Assembly: GCF_019703515.2 (NCBI RefSeq)
Contig: NC_059368.1
Location: 32,809,391-32,873,390 of the forward strand
DNA: 64,000 bases
Origin: Myxocyprinus asiaticus
Lineage: Eukaryota; Chordata; Actinopteri; Cypriniformes; Catostomidae
Direction: 5' to 3'
Shown: positions 10,698 to 19,330 of the stretch, one piece after another
How the letters are laid out: every line of letters begins with the position of its first letter
Numbering within the stretch: the first letter of the stretch is position 1
Notes under the pieces: generated by a model
The model's input: only the letters and a program-made list of their open reading frames with translations
What the model was told of the DNA's origin: nothing
The model's database searches: none
Translations under genes and position numbers: made by a program

Positions 10698-11096
10698 TGT
10701 GGCATGGGGGTGTGGTCTTGTTTCTGTCTGCGGGAGAGGGAAAGTGGTAAGGCTCGTCACCTGGGCTGTAATTATTCTAACACCTGCCTCTCATTATAGT
10801 GATGGCAGAGGGAGACCTGATAAGGCTCGCCAGAGTGGCAGAGGAGATAGAGAGAGTGGCTCAGAGTAGTGGTGGTTGAGAGACCTGCAGCTAAAGCCAG
10901 AGACTGTGTTCATTTAAAGCCCTTTTTGAGTTGGCCACTAAGAGTCATTTCTTTGTTTTTGTTCTTGAAGCAAAAGTGTGTGTGAATAAAAACATTTCTT
11001 TGTTTTTGTTCTTGAAGCTAAAGTGTGTGTGAATAAACACTCAACTGTTCGCTGTCTCCTGACTCCTCCATTGCCCCCGAACTTAGCCTTATCACA
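10698..11096 (+). mobile_element. Solo LTR with 5-bp target duplication
   Basis: The segment starts TGTGGCATGGGGG and ends CTTATCACA. It is flanked by GACAC on both sides (10693-10697 and 11097-11101), and removing it restores continuous Tc1 sequence. It holds a tandem duplication of about 45 bp ('tttctttgtttttgttcttg' at about 10950 and 10995), each copy ending in AATAAA. No internal coding region remains, so it is a recombination remnant of an LTR retrotransposon. Confidence 0.88.
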
Positions 11097-11160
11097 GACA
11101 CTAACAGCTTACAGATGGTAGGCAATTAAGGTCACAGTTATAAAAACTTAGGACACTAAA

Positions 11161-12180
11161 GTGACCTTTCTACTGACTCTGAAAAAACAAACAAAAGAAA
11201 GATGCCCAGGGTCCCTGCTCATCTGCGTGAACATGAGGACTGCAGATGTGGCCAGGGCAATAAATTGCAATGTCTGTACTTTGAGATGCCTAAGACAGCA
11301 CTATAGAGAGACAGGAAGGACAGCTGATCATCCTTGCAGTGGCAGACCACGTGTAACAACACCTGCACAGGATCGGTACATCAGAATATCACATCTGCGG
11401 GACAGGTACAGGATGGCAACAACAACTGCCCGAGTTAAACCAGGAAAGCACAATCCCTCCATCAGTGTTCAGACTGTCCACAATAGGCTGACAGAGGCTG
11501 GACTGAGGGCTTGTAGGTCTTTTGTAAAGCAGTTCCTTACCAGACATCACCGGCAACAACATCGCCTATGGGCACAAACCCACCTTCGCTGGACCAGACA
11601 GGACTGGCAAAAAGTGCTCTTTACTGACGAGTCGCGGTTTCGTCTCATCAGGGGTGATGGTCAGACTCGTGTATATCGTCAAAGGAATGAGCATTACACC
11701 GAGGCCTGTACTCTGGAACGGGATCGATTTGGAGGTGGAGGGTCTGTCATGGTCTGCGGCGGTGTATCACAGCATCATCGGACTGAGCTTGTTGTCATTG
11801 CAGGCAGTCTCAATGCTGTGCGTTACAGGGAAGACATCCTCCTCCCTCATGTGGTACCGTTCCTGCAGGCTCATCCTAACATGACCCTCCAGCATGAGAA
11901 TGCCACCAGCCATACTGCTCGTTCTGTGCGTGATTTCCTGCAAGGCAGGAATGTCAGTGTTCTGCCATGGCCAGCGAAGAGCCCGGATCTCAATCCCATT
12001 GAGCACATCTGGGACCTGTTGGATTGGAGGGTGAGGGCTAGGGCCATTCCCCCCAGAAATGTCCGGGAAATTTCAAGTGCCTTGGTGGAAGAGTGGGGTA
12101 ACATCTCACAGCAAGAACTGGCAAATCTGGTGCAGTCCATGAGGAAGATGTTCAGGGAAATATTATTCCATTTCTGTTAG
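11161..12180 (+). pseudogene. Tc1-like transposase, long ORF with altered active site
   Basis: The frame stays open for about 340 codons and covers almost a whole transposase. It has the paired helix-turn-helix region (MRTADVARAINCNVCTLRCL from the ATG at 11233), GRPRVTTPAQDRYIR, the first catalytic Asp in VLFTDESRFRL, and GGGGSVMVCGGVS. The second block reads LQHENATSHTARS, with Glu where this family has Asp. The third, SPDLNPIEHIWDLL, is intact. The family's usual start (ATG CCC AGG GTC at about 11202) is in another frame, so a short deletion near 11232 shifted it. The C-terminus is replaced by RKMFREILFHFC through a deletion. Activity is unlikely. Confidence 0.85.
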
Positions 12181-12925
12181 TCACAAATCTGTGAAACTTG
12201 TTCAGTTTATGTCTTAGTTGTTGAATCTTTTTATGTTCATACAAATATTTACAGTTGAAAGTGAGAGGACATTTCTTTTTTTGCTGAGTTTATTATGATT
12301 CAATATGTCGCGAGCCATAACGTTATGATCTAGCTGCATTAAGCGTTCACGTTCGAGAGCTGAGCATCCCCGCGACTAAGTGTGCATCAACCGGATGCAG
12401 TTTTAATCTCTCCCCCTTAGATCAGGACACTTTGCGCAACACATAGTAGAGGCACTGACCGCACAGAGAAATGACAGTTTCGGAGTTTGTAGTTATTTAC
12501 ATGACCTGCTTCCTTTATTATTTGAACTTTAATAAAGTTATATAACGCATTAAATATAACTGCATTAAAGATGTAACGCCGGGGTGTTTCCTTTAAAGAC
12601 GCTTGACACAAGTTTTGCTTCAACAGAGTGGCAGCTCTGGCTCCGCTTATTCCACAATGAGAATGCTTCTGTATTTACTTTTTTGGTATTTTTGTATAAT
12701 TTCCTCATACTTTGCGATCTACATCACCTGAAGCTGTTTGGAAAGTTTAGAGTGCGTCTGGACTGTGAGCTGTTTTCTTCCTCATTCAGGCACGAGCTGC
12801 AGTGCTGCTTTCGTGTATCATCATTAGAGTTTCGTACAATCTCAAGTTATGAGATCAAACAACTATTCGACAAATTTTTGTCAACATTTTTTATTGTCGA
12901 CGTTGTCGTTAATGTTGGTATACGT

Positions 12926-13460
12926 TGACCGAAATTTTGAAACACTGCACCCAGTGGCCAAAGCGGTAAGTGTTGTAGGGCATATGGGCACATGTGAGCT
13001 CCATTTATGTCCAGGAGAGGTCACCAAAAGCTAGTAGTGAAGCAAGTTGTTTTCAGCTTTATAGGACTTTATACAATGAATTGAAAAGCATATATTTATA
13101 GATTCTATCCCCCAACCCAAACCCAAACCTTACCATAACCATTTGTGGAGTAAAAAAGTTATGTTAGAGGGAAAAGTGAAACCTCTGAATCATGCTCGTC
13201 ATTGATTATTCAAACGTGGTTACTGTCTGGTTTTGAACCATAGTCTCCCACACAGCTGATGCAAAGCACTGCCAATCACGCCAGGTGGAAAGGTAAATTC
13301 ATCGAACCATTGCAAACATGTCTGATAAGTATGCTGCATGTCAGCGTGCTGGTTTGCAGTCGCCGATCCTAGGGTACCGAACCTATCGGAAACATCATGC
13401 CGATTTAACATGTGATCATGTGGCAAAACGTGTAGTTCGCACATAATGTATAATTACCTT

Positions 13461-13493
<33 letters not shown>

Positions 13494-14265
13494 CTCAACA
13501 TCAACATATTGGGTTGAAATTTATTAGGGGAGACCAGGCTTGGTTGGCTACAGTGGTTGGTTGTCACAAAGTTCATTTCTGGTCATTTTGAAATTTTCAC
13601 GAAAGTGTAACATCTAAATGTTCACTTTCTTGACCTACACTAATTGACTCTGTCAGGCCAAAAAAAAATTTTAAAAGTTAAAATCTGTTATTGTGAAGAC
13701 AACTTTTCATTGTATATACAGCATGTCAAAACAAAAATTAATTTCATCTAATAAAAATGGTATTTAATTAAAAGATTTATATATTAATTTTAGTTATTAG
13801 TGATAGGTATCAGCTATATTTTGATATAAGATTTGTAAGCCTGTGATAAGCTATGCTAACATCATTTATCAGAAGAGTGTGAGTGGGGTTGGTTGGCACA
13901 TTGGTTTTTGGGTGTGTTGTGGTATAATTCATAACCTTCATAAACACTATTTACCAACTTAATACCTTTCAATACACCATGCATAGATTACATAAAATAA
14001 TGTATAATAATAGTACTTATTAATATTATAATTAGGCCCAAGGGCATAGGTTTGGTTTGAAAGTTGGTCGGGACACATTGCAAGGATAATATTCAAAATG
14101 TTGGTATTAAGAAAATGCGAGAAAGTCAGTCTGGTAATTCAGGCAAAATAAAATTATTACCTTGTATAACAAGTCTAATTTTCTGCCCACCATATTAAAT
14201 ATTAGCCTTTTATAAATTAATTTCTAAAGAATAAACAAATTAAGAACTGACCACTAGGGCTGCAT
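12926..14265. other. Gene-free AT-rich stretch
   Basis: No supported gene. It contains a repeat-like segment with 'atcccccaacccaaacccaa' near 13110 (also a common fish repeat word), a TA microsatellite at 13460-13487, and GT-rich words such as 'gcttggttggctacagtggt' at about 13539 and 'gtggggttggttggcacatt' at about 13883. These words are also found inverted near 17075, so a diverged mobile element may extend across the LTR insertion. Confidence 0.4.
13460..13487. repeat. (TA)n microsatellite
   Basis: A run of TA dinucleotides in AT-rich non-coding DNA. Confidence 0.95.
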
Positions 14266-14266
14266 G

Positions 14267-14662
14267 GTAAAACTTGAATAATGTGATAGCGATATGCGAT
14301 CAACCTAATATTAATGGGTCAAAATCAAATGTTATATTTTTCAAGACTTACCTCGAGAAAATGATATCCAAAGGAGATGAAGTGACATTATGTAAAATTT
14401 ATTATCAAGCATTAATTAAATGGAAATCTAAACAAAGGGTAGGATAGATTAACAATTTACATGTGCAAAATGTCATCACAAGATAAACAAATTATGGGGA
14501 GAATGGAGCATTAAAATTTTTCGTTCTGCTTTCCAACTCACTCCCACATAATCTTTTCTCATTTATCTTATTTATTTGTACTTATCTTTTTATCTTAAAA
14601 AGTAGGCCTCATGAACAAAGTAGGCGTTAGGCTTAGCCTACAACTAATGACCTTTTTTGATC
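14267..14662. mobile_element. Possible hAT-like element end
   Basis: The words 'tagggctgcatggtaaaact' and 'gcgatatgcgatca' resemble the terminus of a fish hAT family. No matching right end was identified, and the LTR element at 14664 interrupts the area. Confidence 0.3.
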
Positions 14663-14663
14663 A

Positions 14664-14955
14664 TGTCATGTGTATTCTGTTGATTCATGTCTTTTATTTT
14701 GAAATGTTTAGAAATGTTTAGTTCCTGTTTCCTGTTGTTTTGTTGCCAAGCCAAGCCAAGCCAAGCCAAGCCAAAGTCAAGCCATAGTCAAGCCAAGCCA
14801 TAGTCAAGTCTAGTTTATGTCAAGTTCATGTTTTTGTTAAATCACGTTTATAGTTAGGGTTTTGGATTCACTTTTGTAAATAAACTGCACTTGGGTTCTC
14901 ATCTTCATCATCGTCTTCATCATTGCCATCATTGCCAGTTCCAGCATACGTTACA
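14664..14955 (+). repeat. 5' LTR with internal deletion
   Basis: It begins TGTCATGTGTATTCTG and ends ACGTTACA. Relative to the 3' LTR it lacks a block of well over 100 bp (the part at about 16290-16465) and carries an expanded CCAAG repeat at 14747-14785. Confidence 0.88.
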
Positions 14956-14971
14956 GAATACTTGACCACCC

Positions 14972-16219
14972 ATGAACCCAGCAGTTTTACTTCTGCGCCT
15001 TCGTCAGGGGAATCGTCCCCTGGAGGACTATGTCGAGGACTTCTGCGGTCTAGCCTGCCAGGTGGACTTTAATGAGGTTGCCCTCAAAGACTGTTTCAGA
15101 TTTGGATTGAATGAGTCCATTTCTTTTTTGATGCCTGGCGGTCGCAGTTCCCTCAGCCTGGTTCAATATATCGACCTCGCCCTATGGATCATTGGTTCCA
15201 CATTCACTGTAGGGGAGGCGGATGCCGAGCCAGAGTGCCACGACACGGCTGCCGCCGAGCCAGAGTGCCACGACACGGCCGCCGCCGAGCCAGAGTGCCA
15301 CGTCACGGCAACGCCTCAGCCTGCTCCATGCCACGTCACAGCAACGTTTCAGCCTGCTCCATGCCACGTCACAGCAATGCCTCAGCCTGCTCCATGCCAC
15401 GTCACAGCAACGCCTCAGCCTGCTCCATGCCAGGTCACAGCAACGCCTCAGCCTGCTCCATGCCACGTCACAGCAACGCCTCAGCCTGCTCCATGCCATG
15501 TCACAGCCACACCTGAGCAGTGGGACCTGGAGATGGTTCCCACCCTTATATCCACCCTTAGTTCTCCTGAGCAGGCAAGGGGAACTTTCGGCCCTCTGAC
15601 CCCGCCTGGACCCTCCGAGCCCTGGACTTCGCCTTGGCCTGTCGGTCCCTCGACATTGCCTCAGTTCGGCGTTCCCTCGGCTCCACTACGGTCCTTCAGC
15701 CTGTCGGCTGTGCCGGGGTCCCTCGTCCCTCTGGCTCCTCCTTGGTCTGTCAGTCACCTGGCTCCTCTTTGGCTCTCCGATCCTCTGGCTGCGCCTCGTC
15801 CCTCCGATCTGTCAGCTTCACCGGGGACCTCCTTCCCTACGGCTCCACCTTGGTCCTCAGTCCCACCGGCTCCACCTCAGTCTTCCGATCCCTCAGCTCC
15901 GCCTTGCTCCTCCGAGCCTCCAGCACCGCCTTGGTCCTCCCTGCCATCGGCTCCACCCTGGCCCTTCGAGTCTTCGGCTACTCTCCGGGCACCACGTTCC
16001 ATGGCTCCGCCCCTCGAGCCTCTCACAGCTCCACCTTCCATGCCTCCGCCCCTCGAGCCTCTCATGGCTTCACCCCCCACGGACTTTGCCCTGGTCCCAT
16101 GCCCCTCGCCACGCCACACCCCACGCCTCAAGACACCCCCCCCCGCTCCCTACAGTACTTTGAATTTATGTCATGTTTTACGTGTTTTATGTGTTGGGGT
16201 GTCGGGAGCCACCCCTTAG
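14972..16219 (+). CDS. Gag-like proline-rich protein of the LTR element
   Basis: A 415-codon frame is open from the ATG at 14972, 16 bp after the 5' LTR. Residues 1-85 (LLLRLRQGNRPLEDYVEDFC, LACQVDFNEVALKDCFRFGL) look like the capsid-proximal part of a fish Gypsy-type Gag. Residues 86-115 are three 10-residue repeats of the AEPECHDTAA type. Residues 116-180 are about six 11-residue repeats of the PQPAPCHVTAT type. Residues 190-390 are Pro/Ser/Ala-rich with PPWSS-type repeats. No zinc knuckle of the CCHC type and no protease follow. The stop lies next to the purine-rich tract. Gag identity is inferred from the N-terminus and position; the repeats have no known function to me. Confidence 0.65.
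   Translation: MNPAVLLLRLRQGNRPLEDYVEDFCGLACQVDFNEVALKDCFRFGLNESISFLMPGGRSSLSLVQYIDLALWIIGSTFTVGEADAEPECHDTAAAEPECHDTAAAEPECHVTATPQPAPCHVTATFQPAPCHVTAMPQPAPCHVTATPQPAPCQVTATPQPAPCHVTATPQPAPCHVTATPEQWDLEMVPTLISTLSSPEQARGTFGPLTPPGPSEPWTSPWPVGPSTLPQFGVPSAPLRSFSLSAVPGSLVPLAPPWSVSHLAPLWLSDPLAAPRPSDLSASPGTSFPTAPPWSSVPPAPPQSSDPSAPPCSSEPPAPPWSSLPSAPPWPFESSATLRAPRSMAPPLEPLTAPPSMPPPLEPLMASPPTDFALVPCPSPRHTPRLKTPPPAPYSTLNLCHVLRVLCVGVSGATP
15222..15515 (+). repeat. In-frame 30-bp and 33-bp tandem repeats within the gag-like ORF
   Basis: About three 30-bp units (around 'gagccagagtgccacgacac') are followed by about six 33-bp units (around 'cctcagcctgctccatgcca'). All unit lengths are multiples of three, so the frame is kept. 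Nearly every unit encodes a Cys-His pair (one unit has Cys-Gln). Confidence 0.9.
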
Positions 16220-16230
16220 TGGGGGGGATA

Positions 16231-16641
16231 TGTCATGTGTATTCTGTTGATTCATGTCTTTTATTTTGAAATGTTTAGTTCCTGTTTCCCTTGTCATGTG
16301 ATTCTTGTTTTCCCTCCATGTTCATGTGTCATGTTTTCATTGGTTTATTGTTTAATTATCTTGTTATCAGTTCTGTTTGTTCATTGGTTTATGTTCCCCC
16401 ATGTCCATGTATTTAAGCCTCATGTTTTCCATTGTGTAGTGGTCAAGTATTGGATGTGAATGTTGTTTTGTTGTCAAGTCAAGTCAAACCAAGCCATAGT
16501 CAAGTCTAGTTTATGTCAAGTTCATGTTTTTATTAAATCACGTTTATAGTTAGGGTTTTGGATTCACTTTTGTAAATAAACTGCACTTGGGTTCTCATCT
16601 TCATCATCGTCTTCATCATTGCCGCAGCCAACATCGTTACA
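16231..16641 (+). repeat. 3' LTR (411 bp)
   Basis: It begins TGTCATGTGTATTCTG and ends ACATCGTTACA. It is the fuller of the two LTRs, with a TTTAAGCC near 16412 and AATAAA at about 16576. The host GATCA repeat follows directly. Confidence 0.9.
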
Positions 16642-16646
16642 GATCA

Positions 16647-17129
16647 CAACTGCCTTATTGACAAAACCTTATTTTCCAATCTATCCTGATGTTATTCTCC
16701 AATGTACAAAATAAAACATTTATTGGGAGTTATACTAGTATTCTCAATGATCCCTACTGAAATCTACACCTATGATTATGCCTGTTAAACATATACAAGG
16801 TATCAAGCCAAGCCAATGATACAATTAGTTACTTTCATTTATGTTTCATAAATATTTATTTATACAAGTTGATTAGGAAAATTGTTCATATTCCTTAAAA
16901 ACTGTAAATGTATAAATATTAATCATATTCATATGAATAAAACCATATTAATTACACAACCATTACTCATATTTATGATAGATGACAAAGATGTGTTGTT
17001 CTGTTGTCCTGGTTTAAAATATACTATTGTTTGTTTTGCTGTGTGTTGCTTCTCTCTTAAAACTGTAGTGTTTAACACTGTGCCAACCAACCCCAAAACC
17101 TGTGCCAAACCCCAATATGCACAACATAC
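16647..17129. other. Gene-free AT-rich stretch
   Basis: I see no gene. 'gtgccaaccaaccccaaaac' near 17080 is the inverse of words near 13883. Confidence 0.5.
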
Positions 17130-17715
17130 AACCCCAATTCTGAAAAAGTTGGGACAGTATGAAAAATGCTAATATAAGCAAAAAGGAGTTATTTGTAAAT
17201 TATATTCATTCTTTGCTATATTGAAAGCACTACAACTAAACATTATATGATGTTTTACCTTGTGAATTTCATATTTGTAGAAATTTGGAGAATTTTTTTA
17301 AATGTACAGTAATTTCAAATCAGATGATTGCAACATGCTCCAAAACAGTTGGGACAGTCAAGTGTTTGCCACTGTGAAACCATTTCACCATTTCTTGTAA
17401 TAACACTTATTAAGCATTTAGGCACTGAAGACACAAGTTTAAGTTTAAAAAGTGGAATTGTCCTCCATTTATCCATTATTCAGGTCTTCAGCTGCACAAT
17501 TGTACAGGGTCTTCATTGCTGTATTGTGCACTTCATAATGCACCACACATTCTCAATTGGAGATGGTCGGGACTGCAGGCAGGCCAATCTAGCACTCACA
17601 CTCTCTGCTTATTCGGCCAGTGTGTGGTTTGAAATTATCCCGCTGAAAATGCCGGGACATCCCTGGAAAAGACGGTGCTGGATGGCAATATATGCTGCTC
17701 CAAAATTTGTACATA

Positions 17716-19330
17716 CAGTGCATCAGGAAAGTATTCACAGCGCTTCACTTTTTCCACATTTTGTTATGTTACAGCCTTATTCCAAAATGGATTAAATTCA
17801 TTATTTTCCTCAAAATTCTACAAACAATACCCCATAATGACAATGTGAAAGAAGTTTGTTTGAAATCTTTGCAAATGTATTAAAAATAAAAAATGAAAAA
17901 AATCACACGTACATAAGTATTCACAGCCTTTGCTCAATACTTTGTTGAAGCACCTTTGGCACCAATTACAGCCTCAAATCTTTTTGAGTATGATGCTACA
18001 AGCTTGGCACACCTATTTCTGGGCAGTTTCTCCCATTCTTCTTTGCAGGACCTCTCAAGCTCCATCAGGTTGGATGGGGAGTGTCGGTGCACAGCCATTT
18101 TCAGATCTCTCCAGAGATGTTCAATCAGGTTCAAGTCTGGGCTCTGGCTGGGCCACTCAAGGACATTCACAGAGTTGTCCCAGAGCCACTCCTTTGTTAT
18201 CTTGGCTGTGTGCTTAGGGTCGTTGTGCTGTTGGAAGATGAACCTTCGCCCCAGTCTGAGGTCCAGAGCACTCTGGAGCAGGTTTTCATCAAGGATGTCT
18301 CTGTACATTGCTGCATTCATCTTTCCCTCGATCCTGACTAGTCTCCCAATTCCTGCCGCTAAAAAACATCCCCACAGCATGATGCTGCCACCACCATGCT
18401 TCACTGTAGGGATGGTATTGGCCAGGTGATGAGCAGTGCCTGGTTTCCTCCAGACATGACGCTTGCCATTCAGGCCAAAGAGTTCAATCTTTGTTTCTCA
18501 TGGTCTGAGAGTCCTTCAGGTGCCTTTTGGCAAACTCCAGGTGGGCTGTCATGTGCCTTTACTGAGGAATGGCTTCTGTCTGGCCACTCTACCATACAGG
18601 CCTGATTGGTGGAGTGCTGCAGAGATGGTTGTTCTTCTGGAAGGTTCTCCTCTCTCCACAGAGAAATGCTGGAGCTCTGTCAGAGTGACCATCGGGTTCT
18701 TGGTCACCTCCCTGACTAAGGCCCTTCTTCCCCGATCGCTCAGTTTGGCCAGGCAACCAGCTCTAGGAAGAGTCCTGGTGGTTCCAAACTTCTTCCATTT
18801 ACGGATGATGGAGGCCACTGTACTCATTGGGACCTTCAATGCTGCAGACATTTTTCTGTACCCTTCCCCAGATCTGTGCCTCGATACAATCCTGTCTCAG
18901 AGGTCTACAGACAATTCCTTGGACTTCATGGCTTGGTTTGTGCTCTGACATGCACTGTTAACTGTGGGACCTTATATAGACAGGTGTGTGCCTTTCCAAA
19001 TCATGTCCAGTTAACTGAATTTACCACAGGTGGACTCCAATCAAGTTGTATAAACATCTCAAGGATGATCAGTGGAAACAGGATGCACCTGAGCTCAATT
19101 TTGAGTGTCATGGCAAAGGCTGTGAATACTTATGTACATGTGATTTTTTTCGTTTTTTATTTTTAATAAATTTGCAAATATTTCAAACAAACTTCTTTCA
19201 TGTTGTCATTATGTGGTATTGTTTGTTGAATTTTGAGGAAAATAATGAATTTAATCCATTTTGGAATAAGGCTATAACATAACAAAATGTGGAAAAAGTG
19301 AAGCGCTGTGAATACTTTCCGGATGCACTG
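17716..19330 (-). mobile_element. Inner Tc1-like transposon
   Basis: Inverted ends CAGTGCATCAGGAAAGTATT (17716) and its near complement ending GATGCACTG (19330) are flanked by TA on both sides (17714-17715 and 19331-19332). At 1615 bp it is full length. Its transposase lies on the minus strand. Confidence 0.92.
17934..18929 (-). pseudogene. Inner Tc1-like transposase pseudogene
   Basis: The minus-strand start is the ATG at 18929-18927. The N-terminal half has MSAALKVPMSTVASIIRKW and VTLTELQHFSVERG, open from 18851 to 18549; an early stop near 18908 precedes it. Between 18548 and 18405 the frame is broken, and the usual [11 protein letters not shown] motif with the first Asp is altered. The C-terminal half (from 18404) is open, with [25 protein letters not shown] (which aligns to the QHDNDPKH block and carries His before Asn) and [15 protein letters not shown]. 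Loss of the first catalytic residue region makes it inactive. Confidence 0.85.

Larger units (their letters stand above)
5643..12292 (+). mobile_element. Tc1-like transposon mosaic, disrupted by later insertions
   Basis: The left end (AAACTCAGCAAAAGAAGAAA, about 5645) and right end (TTTCTTTTTTTGCTGAGTTT, to about 12291) are inverted complements. Tc1-type sequence is present at 5643-5747, 10662-10697 and 11097-12292. Between these pieces lie a DIRS copy (5748-9883), an unresolved DNA-element segment (9884-10661) and a solo LTR (10698-11096). Without the insertions the element would be about 1.5 kb, a normal Tc1 size. The transposase is in the last segment. Confidence 0.82.
4832..12925. mobile_element. 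Probable hAT-like element hosting the 5-12 kb nest
   Basis: The left edge 'agggctgcagctaatgatta' with following 'ataatcgactaatc' resembles the terminus of a common fish hAT family. The sequence 12850-12920 contains 'caactattcgacaaattttt' and 'ttgtcgacgttgtcgttaat', which fits a degraded opposite end. Sequence at 12300-12850 carries no gene. If correct, this element is the outermost layer around the Tc1 copy at 5643-12292. The right terminus is too degraded to show a target duplication. Confidence 0.35.
14664..16641 (+). mobile_element. Non-autonomous LTR retrotransposon with gag-like ORF
   Basis: Two LTRs (14664-14955 and 16231-16641) flank a 1.28-kb interior. The host sequence GATCA is duplicated at 14659-14663 and 16642-16646, proving a single integration event. 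The interior has one long ORF and a purine-rich tract (GTGGGGGGGATA) just before the 3' LTR. There is no protease, reverse transcriptase, RNase H or integrase, so the element depends on enzymes from elsewhere. Confidence 0.9.

Noticed and set aside
14747..14785. CRISPR-like or regulatory repeat (CCAAG units)
   Set aside because: It is a simple short tandem repeat within an LTR, without spacers.
15182..15599. Alternative long frames over the 30/33-bp repeats, including a minus-strand one
   Set aside because: Repeats with unit lengths divisible by three keep all frames open; only the frame with the gag-like N-terminus and whole-ORF length is supported.
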